Positions 36,723 to 45,249 of a DNA stretch of 64,000 bases are shown here, in pieces. The DNA lies in NCBI GenBank assembly GCA_035409945.1, contig DAONQC010000003.1, positions 186,001 to 250,000 on the forward strand, in the 5' to 3' direction. This stretch comes from MWEH01 sp035409945 (GTDB lineage: Bacteria; Bacillota; Clostridia; Christensenellales; DTU072). Numbering within the stretch: position 1 is the first letter of the stretch; each line of letters starts with the position of its first letter. The notes under the pieces were generated by a model. It was not told the origin of the DNA. It saw nothing but the letters and a program-made list of their open reading frames with translations, and searched no databases. Made by a program: the position numbers and the translations under genes.

Positions 36723-36755
36723 TAAAAAAGACCAATCCAAGATTGAATTAGTCTT
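36723..36755 (-). terminator. Terminator of the ADP-ribosylglycohydrolase gene
   Basis: 9-bp stem AAGACTAAT/ATTGGTCTT with one G-U pair, followed on the minus strand by six T. Confidence 0.75.
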
Positions 36756-36786
36756 CTATATATGTTAAAGCACGTATACTAAATTA

Positions 36787-37602
36787 CTAGATTAAAAAGC
36801 TTCTGTTTATTCTATCCGTTTTGTTAAATTCATTTATGATATCTAATAATTCTTTTGGTAAATAACTCTCTGCTTTTTTTATGATTTTTTCATCGATACC
36901 TGGAAATACATAATATGCTTCGGCAATTGAACCCGCAATAGCCGTAAGTGTATCTGCATCTCCCCCTACTGAAATTGCATTTTGAATGCAGTCTATGAAA
37001 CTTGTTGACTCTAAAAATGCAACTATCGCAACTGGCACTGTTCCTTGACAGCTTTCATCAAATTTATACTTCGACCTTATTTGATCTAGGGTGAAATCCA
37101 CATTATATTTAATTTTTTTAGTTACAAAATCTTTTATCTCGGCTTTACTTGCGCCTTTTCTGCATAGATAGATTATAGTGGACACAGCAACTGCTCCTCT
37201 AATTCCTTCAGGGTGATTATGTGACACTTCTGTAACTTTTTTGGCTAAATTAACTGCTTGTTCAATACTATTTGCAAACCATCCTGCAGGACTTACTCTC
37301 ATCGCCGCACCGTTTCCATAACTATTATATGGCTTAGGATTATTTTCTTGTAACCAACCGATAAAATCAAGGCCATAATCCGATGGGTATTTTCTACCAA
37401 AATATTGCATCCAGTATATAGCTTTTTCGGATAAATCAGAAAAGTCTAGTTTGCTATCTAAAAAAGCCTTTGCAATTGCAACTGTCATAATTGTGTCATC
37501 TGTGAATCTAGTACCCTCATCAAACCATTTAAAATCTTTGCTTTTGAAATTGGAATATTCATACTTTGAACCCACAATATCGCCTATAATAGCTCCTAAC
37601 AT
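36787..37602 (-). CDS. ADP-ribosylglycohydrolase family protein (DraG-like)
   Basis: About 271 residues. All-alpha dimetal hydrolase: MLGAIIGDIVGS at the start, FTDDTIMTVA with the metal-binding TDDT, and GGDADTLTAIAGS near the C-terminus, both Mg ligand motifs. Removes ADP-ribose from proteins or small molecules; the target is unknown and no ADP-ribosyltransferase lies near. I start at 37602, where GGAGGGGG gives an ideal ribosome site, rather than at the upstream 37647. Confidence 0.9.
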   Translation of the reverse strand: MLGAIIGDIVGSKYEYSNFKSKDFKWFDEGTRFTDDTIMTVAIAKAFLDSKLDFSDLSEKAIYWMQYFGRKYPSDYGLDFIGWLQENNPKPYNSYGNGAAMRVSPAGWFANSIEQAVNLAKKVTEVSHNHPEGIRGAVAVSTIIYLCRKGASKAEIKDFVTKKIKYNVDFTLDQIRSKYKFDESCQGTVPVAIVAFLESTSFIDCIQNAISVGGDADTLTAIAGSIAEAYYVFPGIDEKIIKKAESYLPKELLDIINEFNKTDRINRSFLI

Positions 37603-37755
37603 TATAGTCCCCCTCCAAACACCTATTTTTGACATAAAAAATAGCACTCTATCAGTGCATTAAGTGACATCTACAACCAATTGTTTGTGTTTTTTATTTG
37701 TATTTTTATTTTACAAATTCACACTCTTTTTGTCAAGTATTCATACATCCCGTCT

Positions 37756-37890
37756 ACTTAGTATAACTGCTGTTTATCCTTTAACGCTCGCGATCTGTTT
37801 ACTGCTTACTTACTATAACAACCAACTTTCTACTAGAAGTGTTCTAACACTATAATGCTCGAGGACCTGTTTACTGCCCAACTTACTATG
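37756..37890. repeat. Degenerate tandem repeat without a parent gene
   Basis: Two and a half units of roughly 73 bases sharing GCTCG, CCTGTTTACTGC and ACTTACTATRATAAC strings, in the divergent gap 37603-37994. Neither flanking gene has its 3' end here. Confidence 0.6.
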
Positions 37891-37936
37891 ATAACTGAAT
37901 TTTTCTTCAGATAATTGTCCTTTATTTGGTTCGGTG

Positions 37937-37965
37937 TTGTTACTTACTCATAATTTTAGTATAAT
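37937..37965 (+). promoter_or_regulatory. Promoter of the M28 peptidase gene
   Basis: TTGTTA (37937-37942), 17-base spacer, TATAAT (37960-37965), and GGAGG just before ATG 37995. Confidence 0.6.
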
Positions 37966-37994
37966 TGAAAAAATAGCGAGACTCGGAGGAAAGG

Positions 37995-39245
37995 ATGAAG
38001 GTCAGTAAAGAAATTAAAGATAGCGCTGTAGATTATTCAATGAAGTGCATCACGCATATTTGTGAGACAATAGGCCCTAGAGAATCGGGTATGCCAGCTG
38101 AACTTGAATGTCAAAAATTTATACAAAATGAGTTAGAGAAAAACAACTGGGTTGATTCAACCGCAATAGAACCTTTTAAAATGTCAAGATATGGCCTGCT
38201 TTCATTTGCTCCAGTTATAGGATTTTTAATGGTAACAGCAGGACTAATTCAGGTTATTGCACATGCTGTAGGTAATAATATTTTTTCCATGGTTGCAGAT
38301 ATAATCTTTATATTATTTTCTGCATCATCACTAGCAATTGCTTTTATCCAGTTTTTCTTATACAAACCTTTTTTAGATATATTTCTACCTAAACTTCAGT
38401 CACATAATCTAATAGCTAAAATTAATCCAACTGGTGAAGTTAAAAGACGTATTGTTATTTGCGGTCATGCAGATTCTGCTTACGAATTTACTTTTATGAA
38501 AATACATCAATCGCTTATGGTGGTAGTCGTAGCTACCAATATAGTTTGTTTATTCATAGGTGTAGCAATATCTATATTCAATTTAGTAACAAAGCCTGCG
38601 ACCCCTCACCTATGGTCACTTATTATCTTTGCTATTATGAGTGTTATTTTCGTTTCTTTCTTCTTCTTGTTCAACTTTAAAGAAGTCGTACCAGGAGCTA
38701 ATGATAATTTAACTGGAGTCCTTGTGGCAGTATCGGCTGCACGCTGTATGAAAGAAGCAAATATTCAACTTGAAAATACCGAAGTGCAACTTTTGATAAC
38801 AGGTTCAGAAGAAGCTGGTCTTAGAGGTGCTAATGCTTGGGCAAAAAAATATCAACCTATCTACAGTGAAGAAGGCATAGACACTGTCGTCGTTGCCTTT
38901 GACACCATGCATGATTATGAATGGATGAGTATATATGAAAAGGAAATGAGCGGAATTACTAAAAACTCTGCTCGTGCAGTAAAACTTATAGATAGAGCGA
39001 CAGAAGAGATGGGAGTTAAACTTCCCCATTCAACTGTACCTGTAGGAGCTTCAGATGCTGCTGCTATTTCATTGAACAAGATGCACGCCGTTTGTATCGC
39101 GGCACAAAACCCAAATGGCACCCGTTATTACCATAATAGAAGAGATAATCAACACGACTTAAAACCCGAAACATTTGCCTATGGACTAGACATAGCACTA
39201 AAAACCATTGAGGTTTTTGATAAGGAAGGACTTCCCGAAGTCTAA
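37995..39245 (+). CDS. Membrane-embedded M28-family metallopeptidase
   Basis: 416 residues. An M28 (aminopeptidase Y/S-like) zinc peptidase whose catalytic ligands are recognisable: HAD near 157, PGANDNLTG, GSEEAGLRG, FDTMHD, and a late His in YYHNRRDNQHD. Unusually, two pairs of hydrophobic segments interrupt the domain (about 70-125 and 175-225), so the enzyme is inserted in the membrane. Which side the active site faces is not clear. Related membrane M28 proteins occur in Clostridia with unknown substrate. Monocistronic. Confidence 0.8.
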   Translation: MKVSKEIKDSAVDYSMKCITHICETIGPRESGMPAELECQKFIQNELEKNNWVDSTAIEPFKMSRYGLLSFAPVIGFLMVTAGLIQVIAHAVGNNIFSMVADIIFILFSASSLAIAFIQFFLYKPFLDIFLPKLQSHNLIAKINPTGEVKRRIVICGHADSAYEFTFMKIHQSLMVVVVATNIVCLFIGVAISIFNLVTKPATPHLWSLIIFAIMSVIFVSFFFLFNFKEVVPGANDNLTGVLVAVSAARCMKEANIQLENTEVQLLITGSEEAGLRGANAWAKKYQPIYSEEGIDTVVVAFDTMHDYEWMSIYEKEMSGITKNSARAVKLIDRATEEMGVKLPHSTVPVGASDAAAISLNKMHAVCIAAQNPNGTRYYHNRRDNQHDLKPETFAYGLDIALKTIEVFDKEGLPEV

Positions 39246-39500
39246 CCTTTCAAACCTAATTGCAATAATAATGCATTGTGATAGACATGCTGTTTAACTC
39301 AAGCGCACTAACGAAACCGTTGTATTTATTATAATGTGGATGGCTAAACTTTTAAATCTCATTGCAATGACAGTACCTTTGTACCAAATGTAAATGCATA
39401 GGGAAAGACTAGTTGTCTACTTAATTGCAATAATAATGTCTTTGTGGCATATAGGTACCTTTTGGTGGCTAGCCTTTTGGGACTTAATCACACTACCAGT
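39243..39500 (+). repeat. Tandem degenerate repeats after the M28 peptidase
   Basis: Four diverged units beginning near 39243, 39344, 39409 and 39461, sharing CTAACCTTTCAAACCTAATTG-like starts and TTGCAATAATAATG. They contain only the last bases of the peptidase gene and its 3' flank. The rest of 39501-39616 is the rubredoxin leader. Confidence 0.65.
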
Positions 39501-39616
39501 GCTTTTAATGAAAATTGTTTACTTCGCTCTTTACTTTAAGCAGTAAGAGCTTTAAACTAAAAGTATAAAATATTCGCAATGCGAGATTAAAATATATATG
39601 AAAAGGAGAGATAACA

Positions 39617-39775
39617 ATGGATAAGTATTTATGTGAAATATGTGGCTATGTTTATGATGAAGCTGATGGAGATCCAGATAATGATGTTGAAGCAGGAACA
39701 GTTTGGGAAGACGTCCCCGAAGACTGGCTTTGCCCCATCTGTGGAGTTGGTAAAGATTCTTTTTCTAAAATGTAG
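39617..39775 (+). CDS. Rubredoxin
   Basis: 52-residue classical rubredoxin. Four Fe ligands in LCEICGYVYDE (Cys6, Cys9) and LCPICGVGK (Cys39, Cys42), with the standard acidic loop, the VWEDVPEDW aromatic core and a short tail. Cytoplasmic one-electron carrier, likely partner of flavoproteins and rubrerythrins. Strong AAAGGAGAG ahead of the ATG and a terminator right after, so it is expressed on its own. Confidence 0.96.
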   Translation: MDKYLCEICGYVYDEADGDPDNDVEAGTVWEDVPEDWLCPICGVGKDSFSKM

Positions 39776-39785
39776 TAAGTAAATC

Positions 39786-39810
39786 AGGAGCTAAAACTAG
39801 CTCCTTTTTT
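39786..39810 (+). terminator. Terminator of the rubredoxin gene
   Basis: 8-bp stem AGGAGCTA/TAGCTCCT, AAAC loop, followed by six T. Confidence 0.9.
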
Positions 39811-39918
39811 AATTTTTCATACTAGTTACTAAGCCCTTTTTGGTGTAGAATATAAGTAAGTAAAGTATTACAATGTTTTAATGTGTTTTTTATCTTTCAT
39901 GATTAACTGGAGGTAATT

Positions 39919-41805
39919 ATGGCTAAACAAAAAACAAAAGAAATAATAACCGACCCAATTGAAGCTCAAAGAGTTAAAACTTTTAACAAAAATAAATGGT
40001 TTTTCTCTCTTGGTGGAATAGGCAGAGATATGTCGTATCAGTTGGTTTCTGCGTTTTTACTCACCTATGTTCAATTTGGAGTCTCTCTAGAGCTAGCGCA
40101 GTTTACAACACTAAGCCTTATCATTGGTGTCGGTGGCAGAATCTGGGATGCTATTAACGACCCACTTATGGGTGCGATTATTGATGGCTCACGTCTTAAA
40201 TGGGGTAAGTTTAAACCTTGGATATTAATTGGTGCCATCAGTTGTGGTGCCATAATACTACTCATGTTTAATTTACGTGTTTGGACGGGGTGGGATTTTG
40301 TAATTTTCATGGTTGTAGTATACCTACTGTGGGAATCTACCTTCACAATGAATGATATTGGTTATTGGGCTATGCTTCCTTCTTTGTCTTCAAAGGAAAA
40401 AGAAAGAAACGAAGTGACTATGCTAACTGTAATATTTGCAGGTCTTGGCGCATTTATCGGACAAGGTTTAGTTATATTCTTTACACCTGGTAATGTTGTA
40501 AAAGGATATTCAATCATTTCCGCTGTCATTGTTGCTGCATTTATCGGATGTCAGTTACTAACAGTCTTTGGAGTAAAGGAAACAGAAAGAGAGGCAGTTG
40601 AAAAGGAAGGAAAAATCTCACTGCGAAAAATGTTTAAAACCATTAAAAATAATGACCAGCTACTGTGGATGACCCTATCGCTTATGTTATATAGTACAGG
40701 CTCTGGTTTACTGGTAGCACTAGCATATAATTTATACTATCTTGAAGTTGGATATGATAATCAAGCTTTCTACTTCATAATCATCTTCGGTATTTGTAGC
40801 ATAGTTGCAAATGCTATTTATCCTAAACTTGCAGAGAGACTGGGACGCAAAAAGTTACAATTAATTAGCGCAGCCCTTGCAATTATTGGATATGCAGGAC
40901 TTGGCTTAATTGGCTGGTTCCCTAATATTTTACCGTTCACAATCGTCACTATGAGTCTATTTGGCTTACTTGTCTTTTTAGGTCAAACACTTTTCTATAT
41001 GGCAACAATAATTAATATGACTAATTGTGTGGAATATAACGCATATAAGCAAGGTGAGAGAAATGAAGCTGTTGTGTCTACATTAAGACCATTTGTTGCT
41101 AAATTTTCATCTGCAATGATTTATGGTATTGTAACACTAGTTTTAGCAGTGTCCGGTGTTTTTGTTCTTAGTCAAAATATTTCCCATATGGAATCACAAA
41201 AAAGCTTCTTAGATGGCATTGATACTTCAACAGAACAAATTGCATACATTGAAAGTGTTCAAACTTATGTCGCGAAATATAATGCAAGTACTGACAAAGA
41301 TGCAGCTGCAGAAGAAATTGCTAAACAAATAGAAAATGATGGTATGTCTAAATATCAAATCAAAGCCGAGCAGGTTAAAGCACTAGGTGACTGTGTGATT
41401 TATAGAACAGCTGTTGTTGATGGAAAAGAAAAAGAGCCTGTCAAATTAGGTCGCTGGGAAGACGTAACAAATGCACAATTATTACAAGATTCAGGAAATA
41501 CCAAATATATTTACACAATGGAAATATATAAAGAAAATTCATTTAATGCAGCAAATGTTAATTTTAAAGACCAAGGTACAATAGGTATGCGTTTATGGCT
41601 TAGAGTTGCAGTTTGTGGACTACCAATTTTATTGATTGCCCTAGCACTACTTGTGCAGAACAGAAAGTTCAAAATAGATGAAAAATACTATCAACATATG
41701 CTTAAGGTCTTAGAAGATAGAGACCCCGATATGACTTTATTAGACATCGAGCTACCAAGTGATGATGAAAATGAGTACGATTATGACTCGAGGTACTTCT
41801 ATTAA
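39919..41805 (+). CDS. GPH-family symporter with a large extracytoplasmic insertion
   Basis: 628 residues, 100 or more longer than usual. The GPH signature is RIWDAINDPLMGAIIDG then WGKFKPWI, and the late motif is YNAYKQGERNEAV. After a helix ending in VLAVSGVFVLSQ comes an insertion of about 120 hydrophilic residues (roughly 425-545) before the final helix LRVAVCGLPILLIALALL. By topology it should lie outside the cell. The C-terminus is acidic (DDENEYDYDSRYFY). Substrate unknown. Own terminator; GGAGG before the start. Confidence 0.85.
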   Translation: MAKQKTKEIITDPIEAQRVKTFNKNKWFFSLGGIGRDMSYQLVSAFLLTYVQFGVSLELAQFTTLSLIIGVGGRIWDAINDPLMGAIIDGSRLKWGKFKPWILIGAISCGAIILLMFNLRVWTGWDFVIFMVVVYLLWESTFTMNDIGYWAMLPSLSSKEKERNEVTMLTVIFAGLGAFIGQGLVIFFTPGNVVKGYSIISAVIVAAFIGCQLLTVFGVKETEREAVEKEGKISLRKMFKTIKNNDQLLWMTLSLMLYSTGSGLLVALAYNLYYLEVGYDNQAFYFIIIFGICSIVANAIYPKLAERLGRKKLQLISAALAIIGYAGLGLIGWFPNILPFTIVTMSLFGLLVFLGQTLFYMATIINMTNCVEYNAYKQGERNEAVVSTLRPFVAKFSSAMIYGIVTLVLAVSGVFVLSQNISHMESQKSFLDGIDTSTEQIAYIESVQTYVAKYNASTDKDAAAEEIAKQIENDGMSKYQIKAEQVKALGDCVIYRTAVVDGKEKEPVKLGRWEDVTNAQLLQDSGNTKYIYTMEIYKENSFNAANVNFKDQGTIGMRLWLRVAVCGLPILLIALALLVQNRKFKIDEKYYQHMLKVLEDRDPDMTLLDIELPSDDENEYDYDSRYFY

Positions 41806-41831
41806 TTTTACATTTAATTTAATTAGACTAT

Positions 41832-41862
41832 AGAAGCAGGCATAAAAACCTGCTTCTCTTTT
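41832..41862 (+). terminator. Terminator of the fourth symporter gene
   Basis: 9-bp stem AGAAGCAGG/CCTGCTTCT, 8-base loop, then CTTTTT. Confidence 0.85.
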
Positions 41863-41885
41863 TGCCCTACCAATCTGCAGAAATT

Positions 41886-42110
41886 TACTCTCTTATATCG
41901 CATCTATATTGCTCATCTTAAATTATAGCCCTATTCAGTTATCGTTTAGCCTCGGGCATACCGTGTATTACTCATATTAGGCTAAATGTCCTATTATCTA
42001 TCGAATTTTAATCTCGCACATACTGTACACTTCTGATAATTTGGAGCTAGTACATATCTAATTTCGCACATACTGTAAGTCTACTCTGGTACTCTATTGT
42101 AATCTAATCA
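41886..42110. repeat. Degenerate ~60-bp tandem repeats
   Basis: Three to four diverged units (about 41886-41940, 41942-42000, 42001-42060, 42061-42110) sharing CTCGCACATACTGTA-like cores. No parent gene is evident. They fill the gap between the symporter and the DUF5320 promoter. Confidence 0.6.
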
Positions 42111-42140
42111 CTTACATATTCAAAAATCCGGCGGGAGTTA

Positions 42141-42188
42141 TTGACATATGTCAGAAATAGTGTATAATGGAATTAATGGCATATGCCA
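42141..42188 (+). promoter_or_regulatory. Promoter with two palindromic operators for the DUF5320/DUF134 cluster
   Basis: TTGACA (42141-42146), 16-base spacer, TATAAT (42163-42168). Palindrome 1, GACATATGTC (42143-42152), overlaps the -35. Palindrome 2, TGGCATATGCCA (42177-42188), lies just past the start of transcription. Both are followed by AGAAAT and their centres are 35 bases apart. The obvious candidate binder is the DUF134 helix-turn-helix protein encoded two genes on. Confidence 0.75.
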
Positions 42189-42215
42189 GAAATGATTTTA
42201 AAAGGAGGTAATATT

Positions 42216-42479
42216 ATGCCAAGAATGGATGGAACTGGCCCTATGGGCACTGGTAAAATAGGAAGAGGTTTAGGTCCTTGCGGTGGCGGTAAGGAGTCAC
42301 CAAGGATAGGCTTGAGGCGCTTCAAACGGAATTGTTCTGGATATGGACCTGGTCTAGGCTATGGCAGAAGAGCAGCTTTAAACAACACCTCTACTGAAAT
42401 GCGAAACGCCTTACTAAAAGAAGAAAAAGAGGCACTACAAAGACGCATTGATGTAATTGATAACCAATTAAAAGGATAG
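42216..42479 (+). CDS. DUF5320 family small protein
   Basis: 87 residues. The Gly/Met-rich N-terminus MPRMDGTGPMGTGKIGRGLG is typical of DUF5320, followed by a C-terminal helix likely to form a coiled coil (LLKEEKEALQRRIDVIDNQL). Function unknown; the family is found next to NifX-like and MinD/ferredoxin ATPases. An AAAGGAGG at 42202-42209 sets the start at 42216; the longer in-frame ATG at 42183 lies over operator 2. Confidence 0.85.
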   Translation: MPRMDGTGPMGTGKIGRGLGPCGGGKESPRIGLRRFKRNCSGYGPGLGYGRRAALNNTSTEMRNALLKEEKEALQRRIDVIDNQLKG

Positions 42480-42488
42480 GAGAATTAT

Positions 42489-42860
42489 ATGGCTAGACCG
42501 ATGAAGCGAAGGAGGATTTGTGGTCTTCCTATGATTAAAAGATTTGGTCCCCTCGACACAGTTGTTAACACTGACGCATTCATAAACATGCAACTAGATG
42601 AATATGAGACCATACGACTTATCGATTTAGAGGGTCTTACTCAAGAAGAGTGTGCAGAACAAATGGATGTAGCAAGAAGCACCGTGCAAGGAATATATAT
42701 TTCAGCACGTAAAAAACTAGCTGACTCTTTAATTAACGGCAAACTTTTGTTAATTGAGGGTGGACAATACCATCTTTGTGATGGGTCAGGCCAAAATGTT
42801 AACTGTGGTCGAGCTGGTTGTCACAGACAACTTCGTGGTGGTAGGCATAGAAATTGGTAA
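42489..42860 (+). CDS. DUF134 helix-turn-helix regulator
   Basis: 123 residues. N-terminal MARPMKRRRICGLP, then an ECF-sigma-4-like helix-turn-helix (DEYETIRLIDLEGLTQEE, VARSTVQGIYISARKK). The C-terminus is rich in Cys, Gly and His (CDGSGQNVNCGRAGC), suggesting metal or cluster sensing. Nine bases after DUF5320, same transcript. Probably represses its own operon at the CATATG palindromes. Two decayed copies of its 3' end follow. Confidence 0.87.
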   Translation: MARPMKRRRICGLPMIKRFGPLDTVVNTDAFINMQLDEYETIRLIDLEGLTQEECAEQMDVARSTVQGIYISARKKLADSLINGKLLLIEGGQYHLCDGSGQNVNCGRAGCHRQLRGGRHRNW

Positions 42861-42877
42861 TAGTTTCTATCGCACTA

Positions 42878-43092
42878 TTGAGGTGGACATTATCATCTCT
42901 ATGATAGCTTAAGCTTAAATGTTAACTTATGGACAAGCGACTTATCGCGATTGAAATAAAAGCTGTGATATAGTCTATATCGCACTATAGATGGCAAACA
43001 TTCCCCTGCTACGATGACCTAGGCTTAAATACTAACTGTGGACAAGGGGGTTGTCGCAGGAGAAATAAAAACTAGCGATAGTTTCTATCGCA
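42878..43092 (+). repeat. Two decayed copies of the DUF134 gene 3' end
   Basis: Parent segment 42753-42876 is repeated at 42878-42987 and 42987-43092. Copy 1, with one base restored, reads IEGGHYHLYD then NVN in the parent frame. Copy 2 is more decayed. All three end in a GATAGTTTCTATCGC-like dyad. Confidence 0.85.
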
Positions 43093-43143
43093 TATTTACA
43101 AAATAACATATTATAATAACAATAAATTGTAGGAGGTAACAGT

Positions 43144-43506
43144 ATGAAAATAGCAATTCCAGTTATTGATAAAAATTTAAATTCAAGTGTAGATGCATCT
43201 TTTGGACGCACCAATTATTTTATGTTTTATGACACTTCAACAAAGGAAAGTGTATTTGTTGAAAACTCTGCAAAAAATAATCCCGGAGGTGCTGGCATTA
43301 AAGCAGCTCAAACAATTGCTGATAACGGCGCAAATGCCCTAATTGCTGTTCGTTTAGGACAAAATGCAGCAAATGTTTTACAAAATGCAGAGATTAAAAT
43401 CTACAAAGCAACAGATGGTTCGGCTAAAGATAACATTGATGCACTTATAGCTAATAACCTTAGTACACTAAGTGATTTTCACAAAGGATTTCATGGAAGG
43501 AATTAA
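43144..43506 (+). CDS. NifX/NifB-like iron-molybdenum cofactor binding domain protein
   Basis: 120 residues, single dinitrogenase iron-molybdenum cofactor biosynthesis domain (COG1433 type). It opens MKIAIPVIDKNLNSSVDASF, with the conserved GRTNYFMFYD and GGAGIKAAQTIADNGANALI. No nitrogenase genes are near; such proteins accompany ferredoxin-ATPases in anaerobes and may carry or protect metal-sulfur clusters. TAGGAGG before ATG; six bases ahead of the first ATPase. Confidence 0.9.
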   Translation: MKIAIPVIDKNLNSSVDASFGRTNYFMFYDTSTKESVFVENSAKNNPGGAGIKAAQTIADNGANALIAVRLGQNAANVLQNAEIKIYKATDGSAKDNIDALIANNLSTLSDFHKGFHGRN

Positions 43507-43512
43507 CTGATT

Positions 43513-44373
43513 ATGAAAATTGCCGTTTTAAGTGGTAAAGGAGGCACCGGAAAAACTCTTGTTTCAGTAAACTTAGCAACCGTTGCCAAATCATCAACTT
43601 ATATTGATTGCGATGTTGAAGAACCTAATGGGCATTTGTTTTTTAAACCCACTATTTTAGCTGAAAAGGATGTTTCGGTTAAAATTCCTAAACTAAACCC
43701 CAAGCTGTGTACTGGATGTCGCAGATGCGTTGATTTTTGCAAATTTAATGCCCTTGCCATCATTAATAATAAACCAATAATTTTTGATGAAGTTTGTCAT
43801 TCATGTGGTGGTTGCGTTTTAGTGTGCCCTGAAAAAGCATTTAGTGAAATAGATAAAAGTATTGGAAAAGTACAAATGGGTAAATCAGGAAATGTTGATA
43901 TATATACGGGAATATTAAATATTGGTGAAGCTACTGGAATCCCCATCATCAGTAATTTACTTAGCAATAAACAAGATACCTTGGATAAACCAGTTATTAT
44001 CGACTGTCCACCAGGAAGTTCCTGTATTGTTATGGAAAGCATAAAAGATGCTGACTATTGTGTACTAGTCGCTGAGCCCACATTGTTTGGAGTGCATAAC
44101 TTAAACATGGTGTATGAACTCGTTACATTGTTTAAAAAACCGTTTGGAGTTGTATTAAATAAATGCTTAGATGGTGATAATCCAGCTGAATTATTTTGTA
44201 TAGAAAAAAACATCAAAATTTTAGCGCACATACCGTTTGATCCTGAACTTGGAAAATTAAATTCAGAAGCAAACATTGTCGTTAAACACAGTGATAAATA
44301 TCACAATCTTTTCTCTTCCCTACTAGAAAAAATTATAACCGAGGTGGCAAATGAAGCAACTACTAATTCTTAG
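43513..44373 (+). CDS. MinD-superfamily ATPase with inserted two-cluster ferredoxin domain (first copy)
   Basis: 286 residues. Deviant Walker A LSGKGGTGKTLVSV at the N-terminus. A ferredoxin domain with two 4Fe-4S motifs (CTGCRRCVDFC and CHSCGGCVLVCP) is inserted at about 57-105, then switch II VIIDCPPGSSC. Probably a dimeric ATPase that moves electrons or metal clusters, as in Mrp/NBP35 relatives. Encoded with a paralogue that overlaps its last 23 bases. Confidence 0.92.
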   Translation: MKIAVLSGKGGTGKTLVSVNLATVAKSSTYIDCDVEEPNGHLFFKPTILAEKDVSVKIPKLNPKLCTGCRRCVDFCKFNALAIINNKPIIFDEVCHSCGGCVLVCPEKAFSEIDKSIGKVQMGKSGNVDIYTGILNIGEATGIPIISNLLSNKQDTLDKPVIIDCPPGSSCIVMESIKDADYCVLVAEPTLFGVHNLNMVYELVTLFKKPFGVVLNKCLDGDNPAELFCIEKNIKILAHIPFDPELGKLNSEANIVVKHSDKYHNLFSSLLEKIITEVANEATTNS

Positions 44374-45214
44374 CGGCAAAGGTGGCACTGGAAAAACCAC
44401 GATTGCTAGTGCCTTTATAAAGTTGGGAAGTATAAAGACTTATGCTGACTGTGATGTTGATGCCCCTAACCTACACCTTATAACTAAATGGGAAACAGAA
44501 CCACAAAAAGCAGATTATTACGGACTACAGAAAGCATATATAGATAAAGAAGTCTGTATAAAGTGCGATCAATGTGTTTTAAACTGTCGCTTTGGCGCTA
44601 TTGAGGCTGGTGATTTCTATAAAGTTAATACTTATTCTTGCGAAGGATGTAGTGTCTGCGAATATGTCTGTCCTACTGGAGCTATTACAATGCGTCCCTC
44701 TGTGGATGGAGAAATGATGCTATATTCTGAAAAAGATGAGGTTTTCTCCACAGCTCAACTTAAAATGGGCAGTGGCACTTCCGGACTGTTAGTTACTGAA
44801 GTAAAAAAGAGAATGAAATCAGCATCTACTAATACCAATTTAGCGATTATAGATGGTTCTCCAGGCATCGGTTGCCCCGTTATCGCTTCTTTAAATGGTG
44901 CGGATATGGTTTTAATCGTTGCAGAACCTTCGATTTCAGGTATAAATGACATGGAGAGAATTATTCTTACTGCTAAACATTTTGATATGAAGATAGCAGT
45001 ATGTATAAATAAATACGACATTAACCTTGAAAACTCTCAAAAAATTGAGGATTTTTGTAAAGCTGAAAATTTACCTTTTGTAGGAAAAATACCATATGAC
45101 TCAAATGCAGTAAAAGCTGTTAATAATGGTCAAACGATTGTAGATGTTGATTGTATATCTGGCACTGCAGTCAAATCTGTTTATGAAAAAACCATAAACT
45201 TATTATTAAACTAA
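44351..45214 (+). CDS. MinD-superfamily ATPase with inserted two-cluster ferredoxin domain (second copy)
   Basis: 287 residues, paralogue of the preceding gene with the same design: Walker A LSGKGGTGKTTIAS, cluster motifs CIKCDQCVLNC and CEGCSVCEYVCP, then LAIIDGSPGIGCP. Starts inside the upstream gene (23-base overlap), so the two are translationally coupled and probably form a heterodimer. The ribosome site GAGGTGG lies within the upstream coding sequence. Confidence 0.92.
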   Translation: MKQLLILSGKGGTGKTTIASAFIKLGSIKTYADCDVDAPNLHLITKWETEPQKADYYGLQKAYIDKEVCIKCDQCVLNCRFGAIEAGDFYKVNTYSCEGCSVCEYVCPTGAITMRPSVDGEMMLYSEKDEVFSTAQLKMGSGTSGLLVTEVKKRMKSASTNTNLAIIDGSPGIGCPVIASLNGADMVLIVAEPSISGINDMERIILTAKHFDMKIAVCINKYDINLENSQKIEDFCKAENLPFVGKIPYDSNAVKAVNNGQTIVDVDCISGTAVKSVYEKTINLLLN

Positions 45215-45249
45215 AAAAGTTTTTTCAAAGCAGAGATTTGTGCGCTTTT

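Noticed and set aside
36440..36786. T-box or attenuator in front of hisZ
   Set aside because: The promoter leaves a leader of about 35 bases, and the only strong hairpin (36723-36755) terminates the gene on the other side.
43095..43117. Promoter for the NifX-like gene
   Set aside because: TATAAT is present at 43112 but the only TTTACA is 11 bases upstream; spacing is wrong, so I do not list it as a promoter.
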